The notes beneath the pieces were generated by a model. That model searched no databases, was not told the origin of the DNA, and was given only the letters and a program-made list of their open reading frames with translations. Positions 37,301-48,864 of a stretch of 64,000 bases of DNA are shown piece by piece; position 1 is the stretch's first letter; each line of letters begins with the position of its first letter. The DNA is taken from positions 12,021,608-12,085,607 of the forward strand of contig NC_088299.1 of NCBI RefSeq assembly GCF_032854445.1, given 5' to 3'. The translations under genes were made by a program, and so were the position numbers. Origin of the DNA: Liolophura sinensis. Its lineage: Eukaryota > Mollusca > Polyplacophora > Chitonida > Chitonidae.

Positions 37301-40300
37301 TGTTTTAACAGTTATCGTCGTTGACGTCTCCACAGAAGGCAACTTAATGAGAAGCTGCATTTTAGAGGTATTTTTACGCCACAGTTAAGAAGAAAACTGA
37401 TAAGCTTTTTCTTTATATAGTTTTATATGTTAGGCCACATCATATACTACGTATTGAGAAATATAAACCAAACGTATCAAGTATCCACGAATGAACGGCT
37501 CTCTATTATCATAGTGTATCGTCAGATCACAGTCACACTCTGGGTGGGTAAGCAAAGAACCAGAGAAGCTTAACCCTTTTATTACATACAATTTATTTAT
37601 TTACTTATTTATTTATCTGATTAGTGTTTTACACCGTACTCAAGAATATTTCACTTATACTATCCCAGCATTATGGTGGGAGCAAAGGGGGGAAACCCAC
37701 GATCATCCACAGGTTGCTGGCAGACCTTCCCACGTACAGCCGGAGAGGAAGTCAGCAATGAGCTGGCCTTGAACTCACAGCGAACTCACAGCGAAAGCGT
37801 TGGTGAGAGGCTCCTGGGTCATTACGCGGCGCTAGCGCGCTAATAAACTGAGCCACGGAGACATTATTACATACAAAATTAAAAACTAAAACGTATCTGT
37901 TGATAATGCCCTCAACTACCGTCTCTCTTTGTTCGTAAACCAGCGAAAGAAAGGAGCTGACGGATCAAACATAGGCCAGTTGAGCGTGACGTCACATACT
38001 CCAGGCATGTATTTTGCAACTCAATGCCATTTTAGTTGACCGCAATTCAAGCGACCGGTAATATACAATATAATTATTTATGTTCGAACTAATGCAATAA
38101 CACATATTATCATCAATTAATAAAATCCGTTTAGGATTGGTCTAATACCATATTGCTTGTGACATTAAATACCCTAAAATCGTGACCACTGTCACGCGTA
38201 TAACTGTTAATTACGTGGTTTGTTGTGATATTCCGTGCATGAACTTACCACCAAAACATCCATGTCTCTACCGTGAAGGCTTTTACCAATATTTTCTATT
38301 CTGCAGGCTGAGCACTGAGCAGCCAAACTGGCCATAAATTCATTAATCTGAAAAAAAAAATCAGAACCAAAAAAGATTAAAGACAGAAAAATGAACGAAT
38401 AAGGTTTAACCCGACGTTATAGCACAGAAAAATGATCGCCATTGGTCATTTAGGCAGAGTATGGGCCTTCTGTGGAAGGCAATATTCATCGTGCTTTTAT
38501 TTTACGGACCCATTGTATTCGTATATAGTCTGTAGGTCATTGTTGGCCCAGCTGAACGTTGATCTGGCTACATTGGATTACCCCATGACATTGGTAAAGG
38601 TCTCGCCAATTCGGCTGCGGTTTTACGCCATGAAGTCTATCGTCATTGGCCTGGTGAATGGCGCTGATAACTAACGAAGCGTGATGATATTATCCGAGTT
38701 CTTTCAGGTTTCCTTCATTCACAAACCCAACCCCCGTCGTAACGGTATACGTGAAATATTCTTGAGTACAGAGATGGAAACTAATGAAATAAATAATAAA
38801 AAATTCCTCCTTTCATCGACAGAGATTACATATGCAAAACGTATCTCTTCTATCAGCATAATGTGTATCCTGTGCAACGCTACACCTGTAGGTGATGCAG
38901 AGCGATTCGCTAAACATTTCTATGATGTACGACCCCATCGGGTTAGACTATATACCTCATTTACTTTAATGCAAGAAGGCATTACGAATGCCTGTTTGAT
39001 GTGTCTGAATCCTGAAAACTGTTATCTCTTCATCTACTGCAACCTTCGAAAGGGGCTTCCATGCCGTACCTACCAAGGACATTCCACCAAGACATGATCA
39101 GTTCAACTAGACTTACTTTGGCGTGGCTGTTGTAATTGTAGCGGTCGAAGGAGGTAGCTCTTTTCGATCGGTGACGTTCTGTGATGGACTGTAACTCTTC
39201 ATCGACTAAGCTGTGGAGGAGAAAAATTTCGCAATTCGATTTGAATTAAATACCTAACTCTTTTTCTACCTAACTCTGCCTAAGCCATGAACAGTCGGAA
39301 TAAAACCCTGACTGAGGTAAACTGACAAGAGGACGGATTTAACCAATTACATATGACCATTTGCCAGCTATCATAGTGTTCCGATTTTATTCCCCATGCT
39401 GTAATCTATTATACTATTTTACAGTTTTCTTTCAAGATGGAATCGTTACACGTCATCCATATTGGGGCATGGCGTCCTCAAGGCCGCTATAATCATGTTC
39501 GGTTTCTAGGTTTTCCTGATGCAATATTCGTACAGAGTATAATTAAGAAAGCTGTCCGTGATGTCTTTGAGCTAAGGGGAAGGAGCAAGACGTATACGAA
39601 TGGGCTCTTGCGTGCATTGCTAACTTACTCTTGAACGTCGCGGATCTTAATCCTGTAGTGTAGGCCATGCTTGTTGAGCGAGTCCAACACCCTAGCGACA
39701 TATTCCGGCCTCACTCTGACGCTCATCGAGCCTCCAAGAGACTTGGGGTACCGCCAAACGTCCAGCTGGGGGGCGAAAAAAACAAGGAGACATCAGTTAC
39801 ATACAGCATCTTGTTCTGTTCCTTTTGCAATTAGTGGGGGGGGGGGGGGGGATGGCGTATTTGAGATAGGTTTGAACTCACTAGCTCAAATATAACTAAA
39901 CGGAGAGATGAAAAAATGACGATTTATCTATTCAAATAAATGTTAGCTGTGATCCCTACTGCCAACATTGTCAGAGCGAAATATGGCTAGTATTGTTTCG
40001 GTGACCATGTTGGCAAGATGTCTGATATATTTGTCATGGTAGATAATTCCATAACGTCCATATAGCACATCTATGTACTTTGTTTGACTACATGAATAAG
40101 AACAGAAAAATACCGCGTCCTTTTCAATGGCATAATTGTCTGACCAATCTCCAAAGGTTCCCACCATCACGAAAGTGTGGGTGAGTCGATCTGAGGGATG
40201 TCCGAACTGTCCACTTCACGTCCCCTATTCCGGTCCGCCGTGCCAGGGGAGTACGGGACGCTGAGTGCAGCCTAACCTTTGCTATAGCAACCAGGAAGCT

Positions 40301-43300
40301 ATGCAGTCCCGTTATTTCCGTTATATCTCCCAGATATCAACAATGAGTGATCGACCAATCTCCTCCAGGCGTTCTTCTTTAAAATGACGATGTCAAAGTT
40401 GTCCGGTTTCCAAAGTATTAATAGTACGGAAGGCCTCGTTTAAGTGCAATTTTTTAACTGACCGTGTACCCGGCCACCATTTTCTTATTATTCTGTAAAG
40501 AACCTTGGCATGACATGCACGATGGCCTGGTTATGCAATACGTCATTTCTTGACTACTACATTCATTATAGTGCCTGTCATTATATCATACCCGATAACT
40601 GTGATAGGAGATGAAGCAGTAACCGAGGTACAGTAACAAGCACAACGCGTCACACTATTCAACTGACCAGTTTGTTATCAATCCCACACGTTTCATTTGA
40701 ACTGTTTATAATTTCAACACCATGTAAAGTTTTGAATTTCCCTGTAAAATATCATTTATCATTTAGGTGAAATAGCAAATGATGCCGAACATACAATACG
40801 ACCTGGCCATACCAGGCTGTCACCAGACATTGCAAATAATAGAGCACAACTCTACCAAACCAGGTATACAGGGAGAAACAGCCAATGACACAGCATCGAC
40901 TGGCCATGTCTTACATCTACCAGAGACAACAAATGATACAGCACAGTTCTACCAAACCAGGTGTACAGGGAGAAACAGTAAATGACACAGCATCGACTGG
41001 CCATGCCTTACATCTACCAGAGACAACAAATGATACAGCACAGTTCTACCAAACCAGGTATACAGAGAGAAACAGCCAATGACACAGCATCGACTGGCCA
41101 TGCCTTATATCTGTCAGAGACAACAAATGATACAGCACAGTTCTACAAAACCAGGTATACAGGGAGAAACAGCCAATGACACAGCATCGACTGGACATGC
41201 CTTCCATCCACGAGAGACAACAAATGGCACAGCACAACTCTACCAAACCAGGTATACAGGGAGAAACAGCAAATGACACAGCATCGACTGGCCATGCCTT
41301 ATATCTGTCAGAGACAACAAATGGCAAAGGACAAATCGACCAAGGCATGTATATGCAATGATTTTTTTTTTTGATTGGTGTTTTACGCCGTACTCAAGAA
41401 TATTTCACTTATACGACGGCGGCCAGCATTATGGTGGGTGGAAACCGGGCAGAGCCCGGGGGAAACCCACGACTATCCGCAAGTTGCTGGCAGACCTTCC
41501 CACGTACGGCCGGAGAGGAAGGCAGCATGAGCTAGTCTTGAACTCACAGCGACCGCATTGGTGAGAGGCTTCTGGGTCATTACGCTGCGCTAGCGCGCTA
41601 ACCGACTGAGCCACGGAGGCCCCTATATGCAATGAAAAACAGCAAATAACGTGATACCGGCTAACAAAACTGCGCTTAGAAACAGCAAGGTGAGGCGTGC
41701 GTGTGTACAAGAAGATTGGCTTCAAGAATGGCATGAACACTTTGTATTTATTTTGATTGGCTTCACCACTCCCAGCACAACTATCTTTCATCATTCCTTA
41801 CACCGCCACTCCTTAACACCTATGCGGGTGAACGTCTATACTCTATTAACACTGGAATGCTATTTAACTTTAACAATGTTAAATTCAACATTTTGGCAGT
41901 GGTGGGAGATGGAGAGTGTTTATAATGTAAAGTTAACAGTTTCTAAAGTGTTAAACACATTACAAAATAATTACAAAACGTTGTAATTTAACACCATATC
42001 TTCTATATAAAATAGGGGGGCTCCGTGGCTCAGTTAATTACCGGGCTAACGCAACGTAATAACCCAGGAGCCTCTCACTAATGCGGTCGCTGTAAGTACA
42101 GAGTAAGTACAGCTTCCTCTCTGGCCGTACGTGGGAAGGTCTGTCAACAACCTGCGGGTTGTTGTCTGCTACCCCGGGCTCTGCCCGGTTTCCTCTCACC
42201 ATAATGCTGGCCGCCGTCGTATAAATGAAATTCTTGAGTACTGAGTTAAACACCAATCAAATAAATAAAAAAATATATATAAAATAAACACTTTTATGTA
42301 TTGCACTCCGCATTATACATGTTAAAAACCTTGTAATGTAACATTGTGCTACAACCTGCAAACAATCATTACACAGCCTGGCATTTTAAAATGTTTAACA
42401 CGTATTATTTTAACTTTATTGCGTGTTAAGAGAGCACTCGGGCTTGTGATCAAACATACCTCGTGTTCATCCACAAGTTGTGATACGATATCTTTGTGAT
42501 TCTCGTGTTCAGTGGTGATGTCAAAAACCTGATGGCTGCAAAGAAATAAATTCAGAAATACTCGAACAAATTCGAAAGTAATAAAAGTAACAGAACACAA
42601 AAAGGCATTTCTTACGTTATTCATAGATGTATTTGCCCTATATAAAATTGCCATTCACCATGTCGACATCACAAAGGGAACTTCTGGAAACGTTTTTAAT
42701 GACAATCTATGTTCTGATTTAGTGCTTACAAATATCTGTTCTGCTCAATTTTAGTCAAACACATGTGTAGATAGATTGTAAGGACATAATGGTTAGACTC
42801 TTGAGTAAAAAGAAATAGAATAGTTGTGTAACCACTTACAGCCCCCAACAGTGCCAAAGAAAACGACTTGTTTTAGGTAAATATTTATTTGAGTTTTCCA
42901 CTTATACAATGACGGTAAGCTTGATGGGTGGGGGGACCAATGCCACCTGGATTCGAACTCACGAATTCATAGGTCAAGAGAGCCAGGGTGCCAGCATTTT
43001 AATCGTCTCAGACAACGAGTGTCAGGAGAGAACGTAAGATTGTGCAAACGGACCAACGAGATCCGTCATCTGCACATTATCCTAAAGGCCCTAGGAACAA
43101 CAGATTTGGGGGAATCAACAATATTCCCTGTCAAGGACCGGTATTGAACCCACGCCATCATGTGTCAGCGGTTGTGTCTAGCTATGGTGCTAAAGGCGTC
43201 TATGTTTTAAGCATTTACATGAACAGTTAGAATAAAACCGTATCTGAGATGAACTGACAAGATACAGGTTGCTTGTAACCATTTGCTACCTATTACACTG

Positions 43301-45838
43301 TCGCCGCTGCTCTGGGTTTATTCTCTCGTACAACACCACCGAGCTAAAATCCTTATGACGAAAGAATCTAGCCATTTTCCACTTAGCTTTGTGCTTCAGT
43401 CGCATCTTAATTTTAAAGCAATTGTGTCCAGTTTTGTGTTTACTATAATAATGATCAGTGAGAGTTCACGAATGGGCTATTTTAAAATGTTACAGTCCTG
43501 CACAAAGTGGGTGTGCTATTTGTGACAAATGATTTAGTCAACGTCCGTGTTACTCCGTGTACATATAAAGCCATGCATATAGCTTTGTGAATAATAGACA
43601 AAACGATACATATATATGATTGACACTTGTTCTCTACAACCCAAAAAAACAAACAGTATTGATAGTGTAAAATGAAAATTTTAAGTATTCCATTTGTATG
43701 CAAGATATATTGGAGTTTTCTTTCAATAATTCAGAGGCAGTCAATCCTAACTATGTGTTATCTTTCCTCTCACTCGTACATCGTCATAAAAATCGCACTG
43801 GATTTCTAGTTCCCATCCATTTTATAAATAGACAGCGCGTAGGGCTGGTTTTTATTGTTTCCAATCAATCAATATTCTTCCAAAAAGAATATCAAGAAAC
43901 TTACAGCAGTATATATGGAAAAAAGTAGCATTCATTATTGATGATGAAATGTTCAAAAAGATGAGGGGTGTCCTTATGTTTTTACTTGTGTTCTGTATCA
44001 TCATGCAGTTTGGTGACAATGAAAAATTAATTTTTTTAATATATCAGTGCAAATAGTTTCCAAATTACCCACTTAAGACGCTGGCTATTGAAAAAGCAAA
44101 AGAGATAGGAAAATAAAGATAGAACAAATAATTAATCGAGACGTTTGGGGTGTAGGCGGAAGTAGTTATACTTGCTTATTAGGATATCACAAATTATCTA
44201 ACTTGGTAGTATTCGTGGTAAAAGTCGTCTTCCACGTCACTAAGCATCAATTTTCATTCACACTTTCTCGCCATTCCAATTTACGTCTGGTCTGAGAACA
44301 CGCTGGCGACGAACACATTCCGTTTTTATTTCTCGCTTTCCTCTTGCATTTCAGTTGCACGTATTTATCAAATTCAATCAATTTTATCACGCTTATCATT
44401 TTATTAACAAATAGCCCAAACTGCCTGTACTTCTGGAACTATGTTGCTGAGGGGAAAACGAGACAGGTGCCAAAGTAAAAGTAAAAATTATAAAAAAAAT
44501 TCAAGGTCGTAAAAAAATGTTGTCATTCAAGAAATGTTTCCCAGCTGTTGCAGAACAAGGTCACTAAGTTGGCTATATATACAGCTGAACCCCCAAGCTT
44601 AGATTTAATCTCAACTGTAACGGGAAAATCCAATTAGAAAACTGCACTTACACTTTCTAACAAGCTGCTGCCTAAATCAATGTCTTATTCAAATGGTTCA
44701 GAGAAAAAGATGAGATAAAAAGGGACAATGTTTGTTGAGAAAACTTCGATAAGACTTTATACTGAGAAATAAAACATTTCGGTACAACGTTTATGCATGG
44801 TACTGACGATTAAGCAGGAAGCCGTTCGCATTGTCAGTTATATATGAAACTGATAACTGGGAGAATCGATTGATTTTTACAGTGCATATAATTAAACACA
44901 TCTCGCTATTGGACGTAGCTAAATTTGTAGGCGATACGCCTTAATTTTAATATTAAGTAAATACTTAATATTTTTTTAATTTGGATGCTAAGCATTTGAT
45001 TGTTAAATTTGTTCCCGATACACCTCAATGTTGACAGTAAATATTTACTTGTCAAATTTCTACGCGATACGAATCAATTTTGATATTACATGTAAGTATT
45101 TACAGGTTACATTTCTCGATACCTCTTAATTTTGATAATTTCGCGTACACCCGCTAAAATCCTACGCGACACATCTCAATATTCATGCAAACTCTTACTT
45201 TCCCAGCCTCTCCCCTCAAATAACAGTGTCGGATTTTTAACATGAATAGAACAAATAACATCGGCCGAAATGGCTTTAAAGGAATCTCTGGCTATTTAAA
45301 AGGCCTCCTGGTTCTAGATGGTTCGTCAACATTGACCAAGGCAAGTGCAATGTCAGAAGAGCTTGGTCACCAAATTAATGTTGGTCACCGACTCGCCAAG
45401 AAAAAATTGGTCAAAATTATGCGGTCAGAGGAAAAAAGTTAGTCACTAAACCCTTGACTATAATTGTTTGGGTCATTACTCCACTACTACATGCAATCTT
45501 CTGTCGGCCTGTAAGCATACAAACTTGCTAACAGTACTTTGATTTTTGATTTGGTTTAATCCTCTCCTTTTGTCCGCATCCAATAACGAAATGCATGTAC
45601 CTCATCTGCTAGTGCCATTTCCTACTGCCAAATCACAGATCTAAGTATAAATATAGGAGACAGGATAAAACTTATTGACGTTAATGTTTTTGTTTTTTTT
45701 TTCTTTTTAATCACCTTGGTACCTTATTCGACCCTATAGGGACTATTTGACTCACCCACGGTACGGTTTCTCTGAATCGGACGGGAAACTGTGGACCAAA
45801 GAGAGGCCAGCAAGAATCATCACGCATAGTGACGTCAT
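19368..45838 (-). CDS. Secreted zinc procarboxypeptidase, M14A, carboxypeptidase B-like
   Basis: Exons in transcript order: 45838-45756, 42535-42460, 39765-39629, 39210-39117, 38347-38249, 31192-31094, 30380-30282, 28913-28826, 27946-27735, 25158-25065, 19555-19368. All introns are GT-AG and phases agree, giving 422 aa, the usual family length. Residues 1-17 form a hydrophobic signal peptide. The activation propeptide runs to about 116 and ends at a basic RSKR (113-116), before the mature start [10 protein letters not shown]. Zinc ligands are His180 and Glu183 (GGIHAREW) and His303 (TFHSYGQ). Other active-site residues are Arg235 (MWRKTR), Asn250-Arg251 (DPNRNF), Tyr361 (VLYPAAGG) and the catalytic Glu384 (YTVELPDTG). 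Asp368 in GGSDDW sits at the position that is Asp255 in carboxypeptidase B, so cleavage after Lys/Arg is inferred. The usual ELRDTG reads ELPDTG. There is one extra residue between Asp368 and Glu384 compared with vertebrate CPB. A digestive enzyme is most likely; a haemocyte or other extracellular role is possible. Confidence 0.93.
20545..21090 (+). pseudogene. LINE ORF1 remnant (coiled coil plus RNA-binding domain)
   Basis: The first part (20545-20790) is a charged heptad-like helix with [19 protein letters not shown]. After an in-frame stop near 20788 the translation continues with a [15 protein letters not shown] pattern (about 20782-20830), typical of the ORF1 RRM-like region. It goes on with [20 protein letters not shown] and, in another frame, [20 protein letters not shown] and KVYVNGQEV. 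At least one stop and one or two frameshifts break it. Confidence 0.65.
22170..22860 (+). pseudogene. LINE ORF2 endonuclease (APE-like) remnant
   Basis: [20 protein letters not shown] and [11 protein letters not shown] (22180-22307) match the N-terminal half of the exo/endonuclease/phosphatase fold, with the catalytic E in TESW. After frame breaks, [12 protein letters not shown] (22604) and DISDHLPVF (22801-22830) give the GDFN and SDH catalytic motifs. Stops near 22308 and several frameshifts separate the halves. Confidence 0.8.
23190..23760 (+). pseudogene. LINE ORF2 reverse transcriptase fragment
   Basis: [12 protein letters not shown] (about 23236-23271) is the RT active-site box. A stop follows at about 23332. 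In another frame come [13 protein letters not shown] and [15 protein letters not shown] (23350-23505), the thumb-side motifs of LINE RTs, then [14 protein letters not shown] and [10 protein letters not shown] (to about 23715). RT motifs before FADD are missing, so the domain is deleted and non-functional. Confidence 0.8.
25180..25335 (-). mobile_element. SINE family A, truncated diverged copy
   Basis: Tail ttatttatttatttgatcgg followed by an eroded middle; the head is missing. Confidence 0.75.
25545..27285. repeat. 48-bp satellite with GATA sites, interrupted by a SINE
   Basis: Unit tgggacatctgggttgtact + gagataagttaacatttata + atgcgcag; period 48 bp over 25820-26900, longer degenerate units at the left flank. 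I count about 22 WGATAAG sites. SINE A occupies 26943-27193, after which unit-like sequence continues. Located in carboxypeptidase intron 9. Confidence 0.93.
26943..27193 (-). mobile_element. SINE family A, near full-length copy inside the 48-bp array
   Basis: Tail at 26943, head (gagccaaggaggccc) to 27193. Sequence resembling the 48-bp array unit resumes after it, so it landed near the array's right edge. Confidence 0.85.
28440..28795. repeat. Degenerate 35-37 bp tandem repeat in carboxypeptidase intron 8
   Basis: About ten variants of gtgtggtttgttaacacaaa..cagct, each partly self-complementary (gtttgt..acaaac). Begins within about 30 bp of exon 28826-28913. Confidence 0.7.
30752..30935. 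repeat. 30-bp tandem repeat with TGACGT-type sites
   Basis: ggtttctataggccgatgcg + taacgtcact repeated about six times in carboxypeptidase intron 6; first three copies identical. Confidence 0.93.
31865..31934. repeat. Strong 32-bp-arm hairpin
   Basis: Left arm 31865-31896 and right arm 31903-31934 pair at about 27 of 32 positions around a 6-nt loop (cctcga); inner part gatg..catctcgtc / gacgagatg is perfect. Confidence 0.8.
32530..32860 (+). mobile_element. SINE family B, near full-length copy
   Basis: Head cgcttcggtgcatggtctac with ggttagagcaaccgcctt, all middle blocks and the aagttagtacgacgtaaaac tail. Confidence 0.8.
36831..37085. mobile_element. Foldback (MITE-like) element with long inverted arms, copy 1
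   Basis: Left end cactcaaaaaattaat and right end attaattttttaagtg are inverted. Inner blocks (ctgttgtctgagtgatgcta and its inverse) extend the arms to about 75 bp. 255 bp long, no coding capacity. Confidence 0.8.
37591..37863 (-). mobile_element. SINE family A, full-length copy in carboxypeptidase intron 5
   Basis: Complete head-to-tail copy; a short internal duplication (gaactcacagc repeated) lies near 37771-37790. Confidence 0.87.
39835..39852. repeat. Poly(G) run
   Basis: Uninterrupted run of about 16 G near carboxypeptidase exon 39629-39765; assembly length may be unreliable. Confidence 0.8.
40790..41361. repeat. 97-bp tandem repeat, about six copies
   Basis: Unit includes gacacagcatcgactggcca, accaaaccaggtatacaggg and gagaaacagc; units start 97 bp apart (40885, 40982, 41079, 41176). 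A degenerate last unit continues beyond the SINE to about 41660. Carboxypeptidase intron 2. Confidence 0.93.
41362..41623 (-). mobile_element. SINE family A, full-length copy with perfect 12-bp target duplication
   Basis: 262 bp with intact A-box and B-box-like elements. Flanked by tatatgcaatga at 41350-41361 and 41624-41635. It interrupts the last degenerate unit of the 97-bp array. Confidence 0.93.
42015..42275 (+). mobile_element. SINE family A, full-length copy with 11-bp target duplication
   Basis: Flanked by tatataaaata at 42004-42014 and 42276-42286. Head ggggggctccgtggctcag, AATAAATAAA tail. Sits inside an older TTAACA-rich repeat. Confidence 0.9.
44930..45200. repeat. Degenerate 60-70 bp tandem repeat
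   Basis: Recurring cgatac..ctcaatnttgatatt..aagtatttac blocks, four or five strongly diverged copies, in carboxypeptidase intron 1. Confidence 0.5.
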
Positions 45839-46000
45839 CGTGAGGCAGGAAACTGTGCGCAGGTACCTGTAAAGTACATGATATCTGAACTGAACAGAAC
45901 AGAGAAGGACAGCAGTACGAAGCCCTCGGAGAACTGAAAAGCTTTCTTCATTTGTGACGAATGTGCCTCCATATAGACACACTTATCAGCCAATAAAATG
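45839..46000 (-). promoter_or_regulatory. Putative proximal promoter and 5' UTR of the carboxypeptidase gene
   Basis: Reading the minus strand towards the start codon: a reversed CCAAT box (plus-strand ccaat at 45990-45994), a GATA-factor site TGATAAG (plus-strand 45982-45988), then a weak TATA-like CTATATGG (around 45970-45976). About 130 bp later comes the ATG at 45838. The close packing is what one expects of a short Pol II promoter. GATA factors driving gut genes is known from other animals; its use here is inference. A splice acceptor-like tttacag lies about 25-35 bp before the ATG, so part of this could be an intron. Confidence 0.4.
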
Positions 46001-48557
46001 AAGGACTGACGATATTTTCTTCACCCATATTGAGTTAATGAAAGACAATTTTATAAAACTGCTACTTCATAAAAAATTTACACGAATTCATTGGGCGCCA
46101 GCCCAAGTACATATACAGCGCAGAGGCACGCAGAGGCACACATGGGACTAACAGTATATTGGCTTATTACTCCACAACAACGTTCATTTTTCCGTCGTGT
46201 TAGTTTTAGTGCCGATCAAAAGCTTTTTAAAACATGTACAGGGGAGAGGCAATCAGACAGGAAAAATTCAGAATGCGTATGAGGAATGAGTTGTACAGTT
46301 ATAACAGAGCTACACGTACTACACTTTAAATACGCATTTCATTCACCCTTAAGGGATTTAAAGCTTTTTTTGGACGTATGCTTGTTATGCATCATATAGT
46401 TTTGGATCCATGTGTATAACACAGCAGAGGAGTACTAGATTTTAGAATTTTTATTTTAAACTTGAAATATTATATCTTGTGATCTATATTTCATTTGTCA
46501 CTGACATATGACTGTATATCAATTTGAGTAAACCCGGTATTGCATGGACAGGGAAAGTATATTCCCCAGCTCGCACTGCCTTGGTGACTTTATTATGTGA
46601 TCGAGAACGCTCATGTGGCTCGTTTGCACAGTTTAAGGTTCATTGAAAATCACTTGTCACATGTGGCATCATCGATAACTTGTCAAAGGTCGATGGTTTA
46701 GACCGGGCACTAAGGTTTCTTCCACCCTTTCTTCCAATAGACCAATAAATAAAGTTGACCTCTCTTTAAATCTCAACAACCACTAAAAATCCAATTCCAA
46801 TCGACGATCACAAACACTATTGAAAAAAGAACAACAAAGATATGGCCGTTTTGATAAATAAGCTTCACGGAAGTCAAAACGTCCACATCCAAGGGTCAAA
46901 CAGTGAATTCCAATCTCGCTACAATCTTCAGATTTATGAAATGGTAACGAATAATTACACTCACTTAATCGGTGGATGACCCGGGCTGTGTTAGCTCACC
47001 TTGTGATTGACCACGTGACACGGTCAAGCGTCAAGCTTTCAGACTAAATTTATACTCAAACAATTTAAACGAAAAATTAAATGTTTCAAGCAAAACAACA
47101 GGGAATATTCTATATAAAATGTGCCACAGCTATCAATATTCCATATTTTCGATTTGATAAACAGTTTATCATCGGACGAAGTCGTCAATTACGCAATGAA
47201 AATGTATGGAAACCGACTGACAACTTCGAATGCAAATTTCAAAATACATCGCAACCATTTCAATTTGCAAAACGCCTGCATCACGGTATCGGTGTGTTTT
47301 GATGATTAACATCAAGAAAGCTCCTGTATTCTTTATTAATTCACATTTACACAACCCTGTTTATAAATGCTTCTTACTTTGTTTACCAATGTTTTCATAT
47401 GAATGTTTCTGTTGACACTTCAGTGTCACATCGTACGCAGATTTCCTTCCATAATTATTAGCTGTCTCTCATGGAGAGCCGAAAGGTGACGTTATTTCGG
47501 GCAAAAAGTGCCGCGATGATTTCTGAGAGTGGCCACCCACACATATAGCATTCAATATTCAGTCAGTTTGACCCAATATATTATGTTCTGTGAGAGGCAG
47601 TTTACTCAGTATGTATTGTGAATGGAAGCATGAAAACAATCCGAGAGCCGACTTCTAAATCGATCGTCTCGATGATTAGCTCTTTGGGCGAGAAATCCCA
47701 CCATTTATTATATGGTGTCAAAATGGCTCTTCCATAAGGTGCTAATAGGCCCCTGTCAATGACAAGTCCTCCGAGTGAGTGTCTTTTGTATCAAAGGCAC
47801 TTAAATGTCCTAATTACTTGCACTAAAATGAAATGACTAAAACTTTGTCGGAAGCCATTTTAAACAAGCGTCAGTATTATTTGCAATTGGATTCCGATTA
47901 CTGTGCCGGACATCCGAGAATTCTTCGCTGTCTGCTCGGCGGAGTGATAACACCTGTGAGATGTAACTGGATGTGTCACATGCGGCAAAGAGGCTCCGAA
48001 AACAAGATGGCCAAATGTGGAAAAATTAACTTTGCGTTGACCAGGGCTATCATGTACATGCATATAGTGTAGTCCGAGGTGCTGGTGACTCCGTAAAGCC
48101 AGGTTTACAAACTTTTACATCTTTGCATTTTTTAATATAGCTAGCTGTTTTCAAATGCCACAAAGAGGTAATGTTTTACTGTCAGTTATGTTTTCATAAC
48201 CGTTGTAATTTTTCTCCAAAATGCGAAAATTTGGACATGGACATACAACAAATGGTAATGTTTAAATTCTTGAAAAGAGTTGGATGGAGATTCCCTCTCA
48301 GTATATCACTGCGTTAACAGACAACTCTGCTATGGCCAAGCGATTAACGCGTTCGCCTCTAGATACACTACAGCAGTTTACATATTTTGTATACTGTGAT
48401 AGACAGAGAACTACAAAGGGTGAAAGCTAACGAAATAAGGTTCAGTGAGTCCAACCCAAAACGAGGCTCTAAGATAATATGGCGGATTTCAGTTGGAGCT
48501 GGGGTACCTCGCGTGGAGCTGAAATATGAGCAGTATCTGGAAGCTGTGGTGAACAAA

Positions 48558-48571
48558 CCACACACACACAC

Positions 48572-48616
<45 letters not shown>

Positions 48617-48633
48617 CACACACACACACACAA
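48558..48633. repeat. (CA)n microsatellite
   Basis: About 37 dinucleotides with three CG interruptions. Confidence 0.98.
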
Positions 48634-48640
48634 GAACGTT

Positions 48641-48864
48641 CACTAAAAATCCTAATCTGTTGAAAATTTAAATTTAACAGAATGTTTGTTATCGGTATAA
48701 TTATCTGTATTATTGCAACAGATTATTCTGTTGAACGTAACTATTCTATGCCTCTATTAGACTAATAGAATATTATGGTGAATTTGACAGAATATTATGC
48801 TGTAATAACAGAACACATTCTAGCATCACTCAGACAACAAAATTCCGGATTAATTTTTTGAGTG
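48641..48864. mobile_element. Foldback element, copy 2
   Basis: Right arm with acattctagcatcactcag and attaattttttgagtg matches copy 1; left arm is eroded. Directly follows the CA microsatellite. Confidence 0.7.

Larger units (their letters stand above)
31193..38248. other. Carboxypeptidase intron 5 (7 kb)
   Basis: Holds the 32-bp hairpin, a SINE B copy, two clusters of TAAACATG-type boxes (33320-33580 and 35490-35830), foldback copy 1 and a full SINE A. No nested gene recognised. Confidence 0.7.

Noticed and set aside
40779-41361. Series of overlapping plus-strand frames with [13 protein letters not shown]
   Set aside because: Translation of the 97-bp array; each frame ends after about two units because 97 is not a multiple of 3.
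48387-48671. Frames encoding HTHTHT or VCVCVC runs
   Set aside because: CA microsatellite read as protein.
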